NCBI GenBank assembly: GCA_029964075.1
Contig: CM057136.1
Span: 8,618,001-8,682,000 of the forward strand
DNA: 64,000 bases
Source: Patiria pectinifera
Taxonomy: Eukaryota > Echinodermata > Asteroidea > Valvatida > Asterinidae
Direction: 5' to 3'
The notes beneath the pieces were generated by a model. The model did not search any database. It saw only the letters and a program-made list of their open reading frames with translations, and had not been told where the DNA came from. The translations under genes and the position numbers were made by a program. Each line of letters opens with the position of its first letter. The stretch's first letter is position 1. Positions 48,101 to 55,900 of the stretch are shown one piece after another.

Positions 48101-48881
48101 AATTTCACAGGGAGTTTAGTCCCCTTACTATCTTTCAACCAAGCATGTTTTTCAACAAAAATTACGCCAGTTACTTTTTGATTAGCTGCAAATGATGGAC
48201 TCTGGCTTTACGAATGCACGCTGATGTTTAAGATTATTGTACGTGCTCATTCTTAAGACATGTAAGAACGCTCATTCTTAAAATGACGTGCGCACTCTTA
48301 AGAACGAGTGCTCATTCTTAAGAACGAGTGCTCGTTCTTAAGAATGCACGCTCTTAAGACATGTAAGAATGCACGCTCTTAAGAGTGCTCGTTCTTAGGA
48401 ATGCATGTTCGTTCTTGCAAGAAAGCCCACAACACAGACATGGTCATGAAAGAAGTCAGTTCAATTCACAATTGTCTTTCAGTTCACATCACATTCACCA
48501 TGTTCACCATGACCATGTTCACATGCAGTTTCAGAAAATTTATTTAGCAAATAAAACTAGCAGCTCGCAAATGCAATGCATACAGAGGAAGTCCAGTATT
48601 TGAGACGCAATGGGGCTATTTTGTATGTTAAAACAATCACGATAAGATGATTAGACTCGGACAATGTCGGAGACGAAAGAGGGGCCCGTAAAAACGGGGC
48701 GTAGCCAAGTACATACCCGGTTGGCCTTCTCCCAGACTTGCTGCACGATTTTCGTCCGAAACCTGTCAACTTGGTTGTCTTTAATATTGACATTTTCTGT
48801 ATACTTGCTCTGAGCCTGAGCGACGCTCCAGAGACTGGCACAGGCGCAAAGTACCACAAGAGCTACACCACAAGAATTCAT
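36125..48881 (-). CDS. LRPAP1: LRPAP1 / RAP, ER chaperone for LDL-receptor-family proteins (7 coding exons)
   Basis: Coding exons, in transcript order: 48881-48717, 47199-47055, 41688-41548, 40858-40751, 39881-39637, 37339-37175, 36193-36125. All junctions have GT/AG ends and compatible phases, and the sum is 1038 nt (345 aa plus stop; human RAP is 357 aa). In the family, RAP binds newly made LRP/LDLR-type receptors in the ER, blocks early ligand binding and is kept there by a C-terminal retrieval signal. Here the N-terminus is a signal peptide (about residues 1-23). The motifs 'WEKANR...LPPKKLEEL', 'KLNKLWIKAQ', 'EFTEPRVINLW' and 'ELKHFEAKI' align to human RAP domains 1-3. The protein ends ADEL where human has HNEL, a plausible KDEL-receptor signal. 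Introns hold MITEs, a LINE and tandem arrays. The gene is head to head with FADD. Confidence 0.95.
36200..36445. repeat. GGATTTTGCAGGATTGAGG repeat, copy 1 (LRPAP1 intron 6)
   Basis: Matches 41745-42100 (intron 2) in the same orientation: AAATCCTCCAGGATGTCACT, GTCACCCCTCCAAGGA, GAGGCTGTATGC. It abuts the acceptor of exon 7, leaving only a few bases of unique intron. Confidence 0.7.
36463..37166. mobile_element. Harbinger-like MITE in LRPAP1 intron 6, split by an insert
   Basis: TAA flanks at 36460-36462 and 37167-37169. The ends match the 32307 and 55542 elements (AAGTCTCCGGTTTCTGGTAT and its complement). A block of about 345 bp at about 36575-36918 is absent from the other copies. The right end lies eight bases inside the intron, next to the exon 6 donor. 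Confidence 0.75.
37175..37339 (-). CDS. LRPAP1: LRPAP1 exon 6 (domain 3)
   Basis: 55 codons, phase 0 at both ends, between TTTTGCAG and GTAAGT. Encodes 'AELKHFEAKIIKYEDVQVQS' and onward, aligned with human 'EELKHFEAKIEKHNHYQKQL', the main receptor-binding helix pair of RAP domain 3. Confidence 0.95.
37653..38880. mobile_element. Foldback element, CAGGGTGA ends, interrupted (LRPAP1 intron 5)
   Basis: The left arm ACAGGGTGAACCG, AAAACATTTGCCTTT and TTATGTTTTGGGTATCAGAA is mirrored at about 38780-38875, ending GGGTCACCCCGTATA. TA-rich flanks suggest a TA target. The left arm is split by the TTAA element at 37810-38323. A fragment of the same end lies at 38955-39540, itself split by the element at 38995. 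Confidence 0.7.
37810..38323. mobile_element. TTAA-flanked element nested in foldback arm, 514 bp
   Basis: TTAA at 37806-37809 and 38324-38327. The ends AGGGACACTAGGTCCTG and CAGGACCTAGTGCCCCT are inverted. Removing it rejoins GCCAAT with TAAGTAAAAGTAGTCATT, which is what the opposite foldback arm reads (complement, about 38667-38688). No coding capacity. Confidence 0.85.
38995..39522. mobile_element. hAT-like foldback, 528 bp (LRPAP1 intron 5)
   Basis: The arms start CTAGTCTAGAGGCTAGACGT and are mirrored at 39503-39522. TTGTTTGTACGCGATAGCC and AGGGCGCT...GACCAACCGATATCG are also paired. A 7-bp duplication GGGTCAT lies at 38988-38994 and 39523-39529. It sits inside a copy of the CAGGGTGA-type end. 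The open frames inside are arm artefacts. Confidence 0.8.
39637..39881 (-). CDS. LRPAP1: LRPAP1 exon 5
   Basis: 245 nt after CTCTGCAG, ending before GTGAGT. Encodes about 81 residues including 'KKRIDPDERSVLELDLKIQH' and 'GEFTEPRVINLWREAMFANF', aligned with human 'AEFEEPRVIDLWDLAQSANL'. Spans the domain 2 to domain 3 transition. Confidence 0.95.
39882..40750. other. LRPAP1 intron 4
   Basis: No bounded element recognised. ATTCAGCCCGAG and ATTCAGACCGGG repeats near 40160-40230 form a small local duplication. GTGCACTAGTGACC and its inverse (about 40510 and 40608) form a weak inverted repeat. Confidence 0.45.
40751..40858 (-). CDS. LRPAP1: LRPAP1 exon 4
   Basis: 108 nt between TGTGACAG and GTGAGT. 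Encodes 'PNFNKLELEQLKEELTHHQE' and onward, matching human 'GKFSGEELDKLWREFLHHKE' in domain 2. Short Lys/Glu-rich helix with a run of Lys codons (AAAAAAAA). Confidence 0.93.
40905..41520. repeat. 86-bp tandem array filling LRPAP1 intron 3
   Basis: Seven units, each with GGATTCAGGATACCTCCAT and GCCTAGCAGTACTGCAGGAT-type blocks, starting near 40951, 41036, 41122, 41199, 41285, 41371 and 41460. It covers all but a few tens of bases of the 689-bp intron 3. Confidence 0.9.
41548..41688 (-). CDS. LRPAP1: LRPAP1 exon 3
   Basis: 141 nt between TCCTTCAG and GTAAGT. Encodes 'IMRKFGIIPYDGKEQLRMKE' then 'GEEFQDHKLNKLWIKAQQ', matching human '...LAKYGLDGKKDARQ' and 'DPRLEKLWHKAK', the domain 1 end and domain 2 start. 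Confidence 0.95.
41745..42100. repeat. GGATTTTGCAGGATTGAGG repeat, copy 2 (LRPAP1 intron 2)
   Basis: Same-orientation match to 36200-36445. Ends near AGGTAGGGTTAAC; copy 1 ends near AGTAAGGGTTAA, so the boundary is shared. Confidence 0.7.
42327..42790 (-). mobile_element. L2/CR1-like LINE, 3' fragment (LRPAP1 intron 2)
   Basis: On the minus strand 'MTTFKAITGQSPLYISELFQ' and 'WGDRSLVVAAPRVWNTLPRD' give the RT C-terminus, preceded by a CATTGGCTCCCCATCAAACA block ('LHWLPIKQRL'-like). The 3' UTR ends in a (TTA)n tail at about 42327-42355. Only the last 120 or so codons remain. Same strand as LRPAP1. Confidence 0.8.
42893..43947. mobile_element. hAT-like element, 1055 bp (LRPAP1 intron 2)
   Basis: The ends CAGTGTTCTCCAC and GTGGAGAACACTG are inverted, followed inward by TTTTGGGAGGG/CCCTCCCAA. 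AATAATG flanks both sides (42886-42892 and 43948-43954). The left part repeats CCGCCCTGCC several times. No transposase domain is recognised. Confidence 0.8.
43955..47054. other. LRPAP1 intron 2, upstream part
   Basis: No bounded element with confidence. It holds T/A runs, ACATGTACATGTACATGTAC (about 46222) followed by (GGTT)n, and a GTACTCGCCCTGTATAAAAA end (about 44942) resembling the CAGGGTGA family. The frame at 44820-45242 has no recognised domain. Confidence 0.45.
47055..47199 (-). CDS. LRPAP1: LRPAP1 exon 2 (domain 1)
   Basis: 145 nt after TTCTCTAG, ending before GTGACT. Encodes 'MNLPPKKLEELSQTLQQHDV' and onward, aligned with human 'LHLPPVRLAELHADLKIQER'. The internal Met is not a start: exon 1 joins in frame. 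Confidence 0.94.
47373..47552. repeat. Small TIR repeat (ACCTGACGC ends), LRPAP1 intron 1
   Basis: TGTTGCAACCTGACGC and GCGTCAGGTAGCAACA are inverted, about 180 bp apart. The interior matches 33440-33540 in inverse orientation. Confidence 0.65.
47654..48206. mobile_element. TTAA-family element, copy 1 (LRPAP1 intron 1)
   Basis: TTAA at 47650-47653 on the left; the right flank is decayed (TTTAC). The ends CAGTCCATCATTTG and CAAATGATGGACTC are inverted. Matches 58248-58755 along its length and 51855-52020 at the right. Confidence 0.75.
48234..48420. repeat. Palindromic TTCTTAAGAA tandem repeat
   Basis: Repeats of GTGCTCATTCTTAAGAACGA and CACGCTCTTAAGACATGTAA. Each TTCTTAAGAA is its own complement, so the array can fold. 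It lies in LRPAP1 intron 1. Confidence 0.75.
48717..48881 (-). CDS. LRPAP1: LRPAP1 exon 1 (start and signal peptide)
   Basis: 55 codons from ATG to the GTATGT donor. A hydrophobic 'CGVALVVLCACASLWSVAQA' is a clear signal peptide, with likely cleavage after about residue 23. 'VQQVWEKANR' then matches human 'LNQLWEKAQR' at the start of RAP domain 1. No earlier in-frame ATG fits better. Confidence 0.93.
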
Positions 48882-48907
48882 CGTGATCGAATGTCAGATG
48901 CGATAAA

Positions 48908-49045
48908 ATCAGACGTTTTTATGGGTGGTTCACCACATCAGTCTAGTCGCACGGCAACACCAGCAACTTTTGCACATGGCCAGGCTAAACACAAGTGACC
49001 TTTGACCACAGACGATCGATACGTACGGTGCGGTGATTGGCTGAT
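48908..49045 (-). promoter_or_regulatory. Possible LRPAP1 promoter elements
   Basis: On the minus strand a CCAAT box in GATCATCAGCCAATCACCGC (about 49030-49049) and an A/T-rich CCATAAAAACG (about 48915-48925) lie upstream of the start codon. Inferred from motifs and position only. Confidence 0.3.
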
Positions 49046-49521
49046 GATCTTATTAAACTTGCCTCTAGTCTTTCACAGTAATTGTTTAAACATCACTTTA
49101 AATTTGGTGTACCTCAACAAATGGTTATTTATTGAACAAGGGATACGATTATTTACAGAAGCACGATGGAATGAAAGTATTTCTCTCGTTTCAAGTGATG
49201 TGCACTGCTGATGACGCCAAGCTAAAATTGCGCAATGGTTTGTTAACAGCGACCTCTATCGACATGTTTTTGGTGAACTAAAATTACCGCATGACGTCAC
49301 CTTACCAAAAAAGAACGGACTTCCCCGCGGCAGGCAGGCAATGTTGCAATCAAAAGTGGCTAGTGATTCACATTTTTAAACATTACAATTAGACGTATGT
49401 GGCCTTATACATGGATCAAATGGACAAGAAATAATGGCGTTACAAGTAAGTATCCTAAACAGGGTTGAATCTAGTGCTAGTGCTAGTGGAGGAAGGAATG
49501 TACAGTACTCAGTACAGTCGT
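49046..49521. other. LRPAP1-FADD intergenic, no gene recognised
   Basis: No recognised feature apart from GTGCTAGTGCTAGTG at about 49473. Confidence 0.4.
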
Positions 49522-49530
49522 TTTTCTAGT

Positions 49531-49909
49531 CGCAGTGGCTATCGTTACGGCAGCCGTAACGCATTTCCCATTTTCTATCGTTACGGTAGTACTGCAACCT
49601 TTATAAAAACATGAGAAGAAATATAGAATTAGAAGGAAAAAAGTGAATGTGAACGTTATGAAATTCGGACTTTATTTCCCTTTAATAAAAAATCCTCCAT
49701 AGCCTCAGGTTAGAAAAGGAAAACAAAATTGAGTGCAAAACTGAGATGCGAACCCGCAACCTCGCGGTGCAAAATCCTACCCTCTATAGACTGAGCTGTC
49801 GCACTGCTCGCTAAAACGTGGGGAAACAAATAATTATATACCTGCGTGCGTATCAAAAAAGTATTGTAGAGGGCGCTAAACAACGGCTGCCGTAACGATA
49901 GCCACTTCG
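49531..49909 (-). mobile_element. Mutator-like MITE with tRNA-like core, copy B (379 bp)
   Basis: The flanks TTTTCTAGT (49522-49530) and TTTCCTAGT (49910-49918) match 8/9. The ends CGCAGTGGCTATCGTTACGG and its near complement are inverted. On the minus strand the core reads GACAGCTCAGTCTATAGAGG, a GGATTTTGCACCGCGAGGTT stretch, then GCGGGTTCGCATCTC. That is a near-complete tRNA-like D-arm, anticodon region, variable loop and T-arm. Opposite orientation to copy A at 1298-1664. Confidence 0.8.
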
Positions 49910-50100
49910 TTTCCTAGTTACTTCCTGATAGCAAACATCATTCAGGCATCTTTCAAATCAACTACTCCACGAATTCAAGTGACATTGATTAAAAAGTTTA
50001 CCTTGGCTTGAGTGATTGAGGTACTACTACATGTACACAATAATTTTCCAAATTTAAGCTCCTTTTAATTTGACTTTACGACATCAAATTTAACGATGTC

Positions 50101-50823
50101 CTTTTTCCTAGTTCCGGATCGGTTCAATCAGTTCCGAATCGATCAAACACTGCTTCGCGCAAAAAAAAATCATGCGAGAAAATCACTTTTTCAGCCAGAA
50201 AAAAAAAACAAATCAAGCCCATTTCTGATAAAATATTATTTAATTTACCAAAAATAGTTTATTCAAGAGAATTCCAGCAAATTTTAAAAGGAGAAAAACG
50301 TAAATGATTTTGAAACTTCTGTCTGCAGCTCAACGGCACGAACTCACTCACAGACCGAAAACATTTGACACAGCACAGAATACGTCACACAAAATCGATT
50401 AACGCGTGTGTAGTTGGGTCGAAAGTGCACGCGCAATCTGGAACTAGGCAAAAGCATACGGTCATTCGTTGGGGAATTTTTAAAAATTAGAGATTTTGAT
50501 TCAACAAACATTTGATGGAGAGTTTATACGACTGTAGTGAATGAACAAAATGTTCGAAATCACACGGTACAAGTGTTGTTCCGAGGAGAAAATTTATGGT
50601 CGATTTGCGGCTCCCGCGATTTTCTACAAAACATCCAAACATGTCAAAGTGCGAGTCGGAAATCTGGCCGAAATTCCTCTTCTAAAGATTTTATCGAAAA
50701 GATCTTTGAGTATCAAGAAGTTTACATTTTCCTTTTTAAAATGCACTTTGTCAGAATTTTTTTATTGGAGACTAACCCAAAAGAAGTTGGTTTTTATTTG
50801 AAGTGATCCGGAACTAGGAAAAA
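50101..50823. mobile_element. TIR element with CTTTTTCCTAGTTCCGGATC ends
   Basis: The left end is mirrored by GATCCGGAACTAGGAAAAA (about 50805-50823). A further GGAACTAGGCAAAAG sits inside at about 50442. No duplication resolved. The frames at 50537-50806 fall inside and carry no domain. Confidence 0.55.
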
Positions 50824-50874
50824 TCCGAAACTAGGAAAATGACAGTAGCCTAAATTAGTCACTACACGGCCCTT

Positions 50875-51800
50875 CCAAAGGCAAAACAATGCACCTCGAA
50901 AATGATCATTTTGAGAAAAAAGACTTTGAAGTTCCATCTTTTGCCATTTTTATGCTTTAAATACCATTGTGTTTCTTTTTTCACAGATTTGTGCCAGTTA
51001 TATTTTCTTTAAGCTCTGAAATTTTCAGACTGTTAATAGGCCTAGCTCGGTTTCTTATGGCCTACATGTGTAGGCCTACTTACATGTATTGTAAAGTTGC
51101 ACTCTAATGCCGTGCGTCATACTCATACTGTAGTTTACACATTCCAAGGCAAAACAATGCATCTTGTTCTGACAAGAGCACTTTTTCAGAAATTCTACGG
51201 CAAAACAATGTATCTTTGGACGAGAGGCAGCAAAACTGTCAACTCTGTGATACATTCCACGGCAAAACAATGCATCTTTATTTGAAGGGCAGCCAAAATC
51301 TCAAATTTATAATAAATTTCACGGCAAAACAATGTACATGTATCTTTATTGAAATTGCCATCAAAATAACAACTTTTCCAAACTATCATTCTCACGTCAG
51401 CATTTTTTGGGGGACAACCATGCAAAACAAGATGAATGTTGAAATCGACGGAAGGGTTTTCGTGGCAAAACAAGGCAATTTGAGTTGGCTTGGTTTGAAT
51501 GGATACATCGTCTAAGGCAAAACAAAGCATCTATAAGATGCATTGTTATGCCATAGTAAAGTGCTATAAATTTTCATAGAAAATAAAACTAAAACAACGC
51601 ATATTCAGTTACATTCTTTTGCGCTGATGAATGTTAATTTAGAGAAGTCATTGAAATTAACAAGAGCAATGCAAACACACCTTAACCTTAACTGCATTTT
51701 GGGAAAAACAGCTTCAAGCAAAAAGGGAACATGTAGATACACTGTTTTGCTGTGGAACAAAACAATACTTTTGGTAAGATACATTGTTCTGCCGTAGAAT
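50875..51800. repeat. GGCAAAACAATGCATCTTT tandem repeat, about 60 bp, with inverse units
   Basis: Forward units at about 50879, 51149, 51201, 51261, 51322 and 51510. Inverse units at about 51540, 51735 and 51775, making a loose palindrome. Unit spacing in the core is 52-61 bp. No gene. Confidence 0.7.
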
Positions 51801-51854
51801 ATTTGAGAAATGTCAAAAAAATGCCAAAAATGGCATAAATTAACCCGAAAATTA

Positions 51855-52020
51855 ACCCGTTGGAAATGCCTTCTTTCGTTGATTTCTTCAAAATGATAGC
51901 TTGCCAGAAAGACTAATTTCACAGGGAGTTTAGTCCCCTTATTATCTTTCAACCAGTATGTTTTTCAACAATAATTACGCCAGTTACTTTTTGGATAGCT
52001 GCAAATGATGGACTCCGGCT
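51855..52020. mobile_element. TTAA-family element, right-end fragment
   Basis: Matches the right third of 58248-58755 (CCTTCTTTCGTTGATTTCTT, GCAAATGATGGACTCCGGCT) and is followed by TTAA at 52021-52024. The left part is missing. Confidence 0.7.
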
Positions 52021-52024
52021 TTAA

Positions 52025-52428
52025 ACATGTTAAAGTTGATATACATGTACCGGTAGTACTAGAGAAAGAACAAGTCCCATACATGTAGTGTTGAAACTTA
52101 GTATATTGTACATGTGCACGTACATGTACATGTGTGTACATGTACATGTACACACAGGGACACTTAACTTACATACCTGTATGACTCCTGATGATGTCAT
52201 CACGGGTAATGTGATGTCATTTTGAGAACTAAAGGCTTGTGGAAACAGCTAATACACAAAGAAAAGTCGTGGAACTTTGTTCTTACAATAAAATTTACAT
52301 GTACCTTACCTAACTGCACATGGACAAAATAATCAACTAAAAAAACATAATGTGGAAATAGATGTTCTGTTCATGAATAGATGTCTAGGTTTAAATGTGT
52401 TGTTTTTTTATTTATTTTCAAAATGTAG
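52025..52428. other. ACATGTACATGTA-rich stretch upstream of FADD
   Basis: ACATGTAC runs at about 52041 and 52120-52155. A polypyrimidine tract and TTTCAAAATGTAG just before 52429 look like a splice acceptor, implying an upstream non-coding FADD exon that I could not place. Confidence 0.45.
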
Positions 52429-52437
52429 AGCTTACAA

Positions 52438-52927
52438 ATGTTACAATACCGGAAAACACTCAGCGATATTGGGAGAAAGCTGACAGACACCGATATGCGG
52501 TCTATCCGTTTCATCTGCAAAGACGTCGACGGGCTCACAAAGCGCGACCTCGAGTTAGAAGAGCCGCTCGATTTCTTTGAGAAACTTGAAGAGCGGGGCG
52601 TCCTTTCGGACAACGACTTGGGGTTCCTTAAAGTTCTCTTGGACATGGTTCATCGGAAAGACTGCCTGAAACTTCTGGACAGTTACCAGAATGGGACAGG
52701 GACTTACGCCGAGGCTGCCAGTGGCGACCATAGGCAACCGGTACAAGCCATGGACCATGACAGACACCATGGGAGGGACCATAATGCATACCATGGCGTG
52801 GGGCCTGTTGAGCAAGATGGTGCCAGCTGCGAGGGGTACCAGCCGGTCACCAGAGCCAGAGACTTCTCAGATGGACACGTCCCGCAAGCAGCCGCCGGCA
52901 CACATCCATTAGCACATCAGAACAGAG
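52438..52927 (+). CDS. FADD: FADD exon with death-effector domain and linker
   Basis: Starts at the ATG that places the DED in the same register as human FADD. The frame upstream is closed by TAG within a few codons, at an apparent splice acceptor. Ends at AGAG before GTGCAC (phase 1). Reading on past 52927 gives an unrelated hydrophobic tail to a stop at 52983, so the exon is taken to end at the donor. Confidence 0.9.
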
Positions 52928-55900
52928 GTGCACTGATAATACAACATGTTCTCTTTCTCAGGCTGTGTATTTTCGAATACTGAAGTAGGCCTTTTTGTTG
53001 ACTGTTCCAACTTAGACTTGATCTAATATTTGAATATTCAATTTTGAAATGCACTGATCAAGTTAAGTACCGGTATGCGGCAGCCTAAACTGCCCACCGA
53101 TCGACGAGCACTTGCAATTTGCGAGCATTTGCGATCGGCGAGCCTGTGTTCGGCAAGTACCTGCGATCAGCGAGTACATGTACATGTACCTGTGATCGCC
53201 AAGCACCTGCGCTTGTTGAAAATTGATACAGAACTTTTTTAAAATAACAGGATAAAGCAGGTATTTGACCAATATGAGTTCAACTTCAATCTCATATTTG
53301 GCAATTTGCGTGCACCTGCGATTGAGGAGTACATGTACCTGCGCTTGTTGAAAATTGACAATTTTTTTTTAAATAACAGAAAAAAAATAGGTAGCATAGC
53401 AGAATGGCTGTATGACCAATATGAGCTCATATTCTTTGATCTCATATTCTGCGATCAGCGAGTTCCTGCGATCGGCAAGCACCTGCACTTGTTGAAAATT
53501 TACCAGTAGCGTATCCAGTGGGGGGGGGGCGGGGGGGGGGCACTTTGCCCTCCCTGACGGATTTTTTGGACAACATTTTTTTGTCAGCAGAGTTTTCTGA
53601 CATCAATCCCACAAAAGAAAACCCGCTCAACAACTATTGCAAAGCGCCGTGAAAAGTATGCATAATAACGGTCAGTTTTGAAGAGCGCCCCCATTTTGAA
53701 GATAGATACCCCCCCCCCCTTGACATCAAAAGTTGTATACGCTGCTGAAATTGACAACGATTTTTTTTTGTAATAGCAGGAAAAGCAGGTAGCGGAATGG
53801 CTATTTGACCAATGTGTGCTCATATTCTTCTATGGGACATACATATGTATCTGAATAGACTTTCTTTCTTTGTTTGAATTTTCAACAAATGTGAGCGGTC
53901 TCAAGGCATGCGAGGAGACGATAAAATACACAGAATGTGCGTAGAAATTGTGTGGTTTGTTACAAGCCATTTACCCGGCATGAACTTGAAAGCTTCTAGG
54001 AGGAAATAATCAAGTTCAAATTGGATTAATACCAAATCAGTGGCGTAGCATCCGGGGGGAGGGGGGGGGGGAATTTACCCCGCCCATATATTCATGAGTG
54101 CCCTTTTTTTGTCATCAATATCATCACTGCTGTCCACAAAATGTGTTGTGTAATTAGCTTTTTAACTTTACGAAAGCAGGGTAACTCCAGGTTGGTACAA
54201 AATCTGGTCTAGCATTTAGAAAAGGTCTGTGGGCGAAGCAGTTGTTCCCCTCGCGCTCCCCCCTTTCAAAGTGGTGTTCCTGCCAATATGCTCTTTGTAT
54301 GTCTACCACCTCCATCCCCCACCCACCTCCCATCCCAGCCCCCATCACCCCCAATCTCCTACCAAGGGACCTCAATGGAAATGAGTCGATAGACTTTCGT
54401 GGGCTTTCCCGGCCAATTGCCGAATCATTACAAACAAGCAAACAGCCTGCCCCAGTAAAGTTGGTGGTCGCACGTTCGAGTCCTTCTATGGCAAAACCTA
54501 TCAAACATTCTAAACTGGCCATGCAAGATTTAAAAAGTAAAAACTTTCCCATTTTGTTGTTTTCTTTCTCAGGCATGATTCAACAAGTACGTGAAGTCAG
54601 CATGGGAGAAGGTGAGAGTTTTCCCAGTTCTTGGATTTCATTTCTATTCATAGGGAATTTTCTTTAACACTAATCTACCCAAATCCATCAAAATCCATCC
54701 CCCCATTTGGGTGGATTTTGGGGGACTTGGTCCTGCAGGCCTGGTTTGACTAAATATTGATGGAGTATGATGGACTTGGGCCTGGAGGCCTGAAGCAAAG
54801 CATGCATTGGAAGCAGTGTGATTGATGGATTTTGGCGGACTTGGTCCCCAGTATTTAGTGAGTTAGGTTGAAAGGTAGTAGTGTACAACATTTGCAAATG
54901 TTAAAAATGAAACTATCAAAATTATTATGAAAAGCATCTTGTGCAATCTTTGCACCTGGTGTGTTGTAATTTTCAAGAAAAGTGGAATTTTGTATCATTT
55001 TCCAACGATGGTCCGGCTGAACCACCGTTTGGCCCCCCCCCCCCCCCCAAAAACAGCTTTTTTCAAATACTCCCCCCAATTGACCCAATTTAGTTTTGTT
55101 TTGCTATTGGTTACATGTATATGTGTACATATCCATACGCATGGTGAGCGGGCGCAAGACAGCTACATGTCGTCTGGTTCCCTGACCTGACAATTCCCTG
55201 ACGTCTTCAAATTGATGTGAAGTAAAACCAAGCGAAACAATCATGTTCATGTACATGTAGTCTGGTTTTCTGACCCCACTTAAGATGAAACGGAGCAATT
55301 TATAGACGTCGAGGAAAGGAATCAGTCTACCGGTAGCTGGCTTGTACCCGTTCATATACATGTATGTGATGCGATCAAGCCACTTGAGTCGTTTGTCAGG
55401 AATTTCATTTGGAGATACAGGCCAAAATACATGTACATATAGGGCCACTTCATCACATCACTTCGTCACATCTCTTGGTGTTCCAACTTCCATAACTTTT
55501 GAACTAAAGATGGTATCAGCATGCAGTTTTCACAGCAGTAAGGCCAAAAAAAAAAAGTCTCCGGATTCTGGTATGCGCGCACGTTGCCGTAGCCATGCGC
55601 GTCGGCAAAATGAAAAAGTTTTTTTTTCAATACAAGATGATGTCTCAAAACCGCCAAACTCACTGGTTTGACTGGAATCCTGCTGCTGCACAGTTTTAAT
55701 GTGTTTTTAGATGGGGTTATGATCGAGAATAAACTTTATGTGGCCTCTCTGGACTCCCATATATTTGCACTAAGTTTAGTCGGGCACCATTTGCAGTCAT
55801 CAGCCGACATTTGAAGCCCAAAAAAAAAAAAAAAACAGGTAAAAAAAAAAAAAAAACGCGTTGCCGCACCACTTTTGGGGCAAGCTCCATACCAGAAACC

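Larger units (their letters stand above)
52984..54572. other. FADD intron 1
   Basis: Holds the tandem repeat at 53205-53830 with a hAT-like MITE in it, a CAGTGGCGTAGC G-rich repeat end at about 54040, and a tRNA-like GTTCGAGTCC at about 54474. The minus-strand frame 54154-54576 has no recognised domain. Confidence 0.55.

Noticed and set aside
52928-52983. Read-through end of the FADD first exon to a stop at 52983
   Set aside because: Unrelated to FADD. The GTGCAC donor at 52928 gives a phase-matched join to the downstream exons.
54450-54510. Possible tRNA gene (GTTCGAGTCC T-arm)
   Set aside because: No A-box or pairing 5' acceptor found upstream at tRNA distance; more likely a SINE remnant.
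54154-54576. 140-aa minus-strand frame in FADD intron 1
   Set aside because: No recognisable domain; overlaps an equally long plus-strand frame and a tRNA-like repeat.
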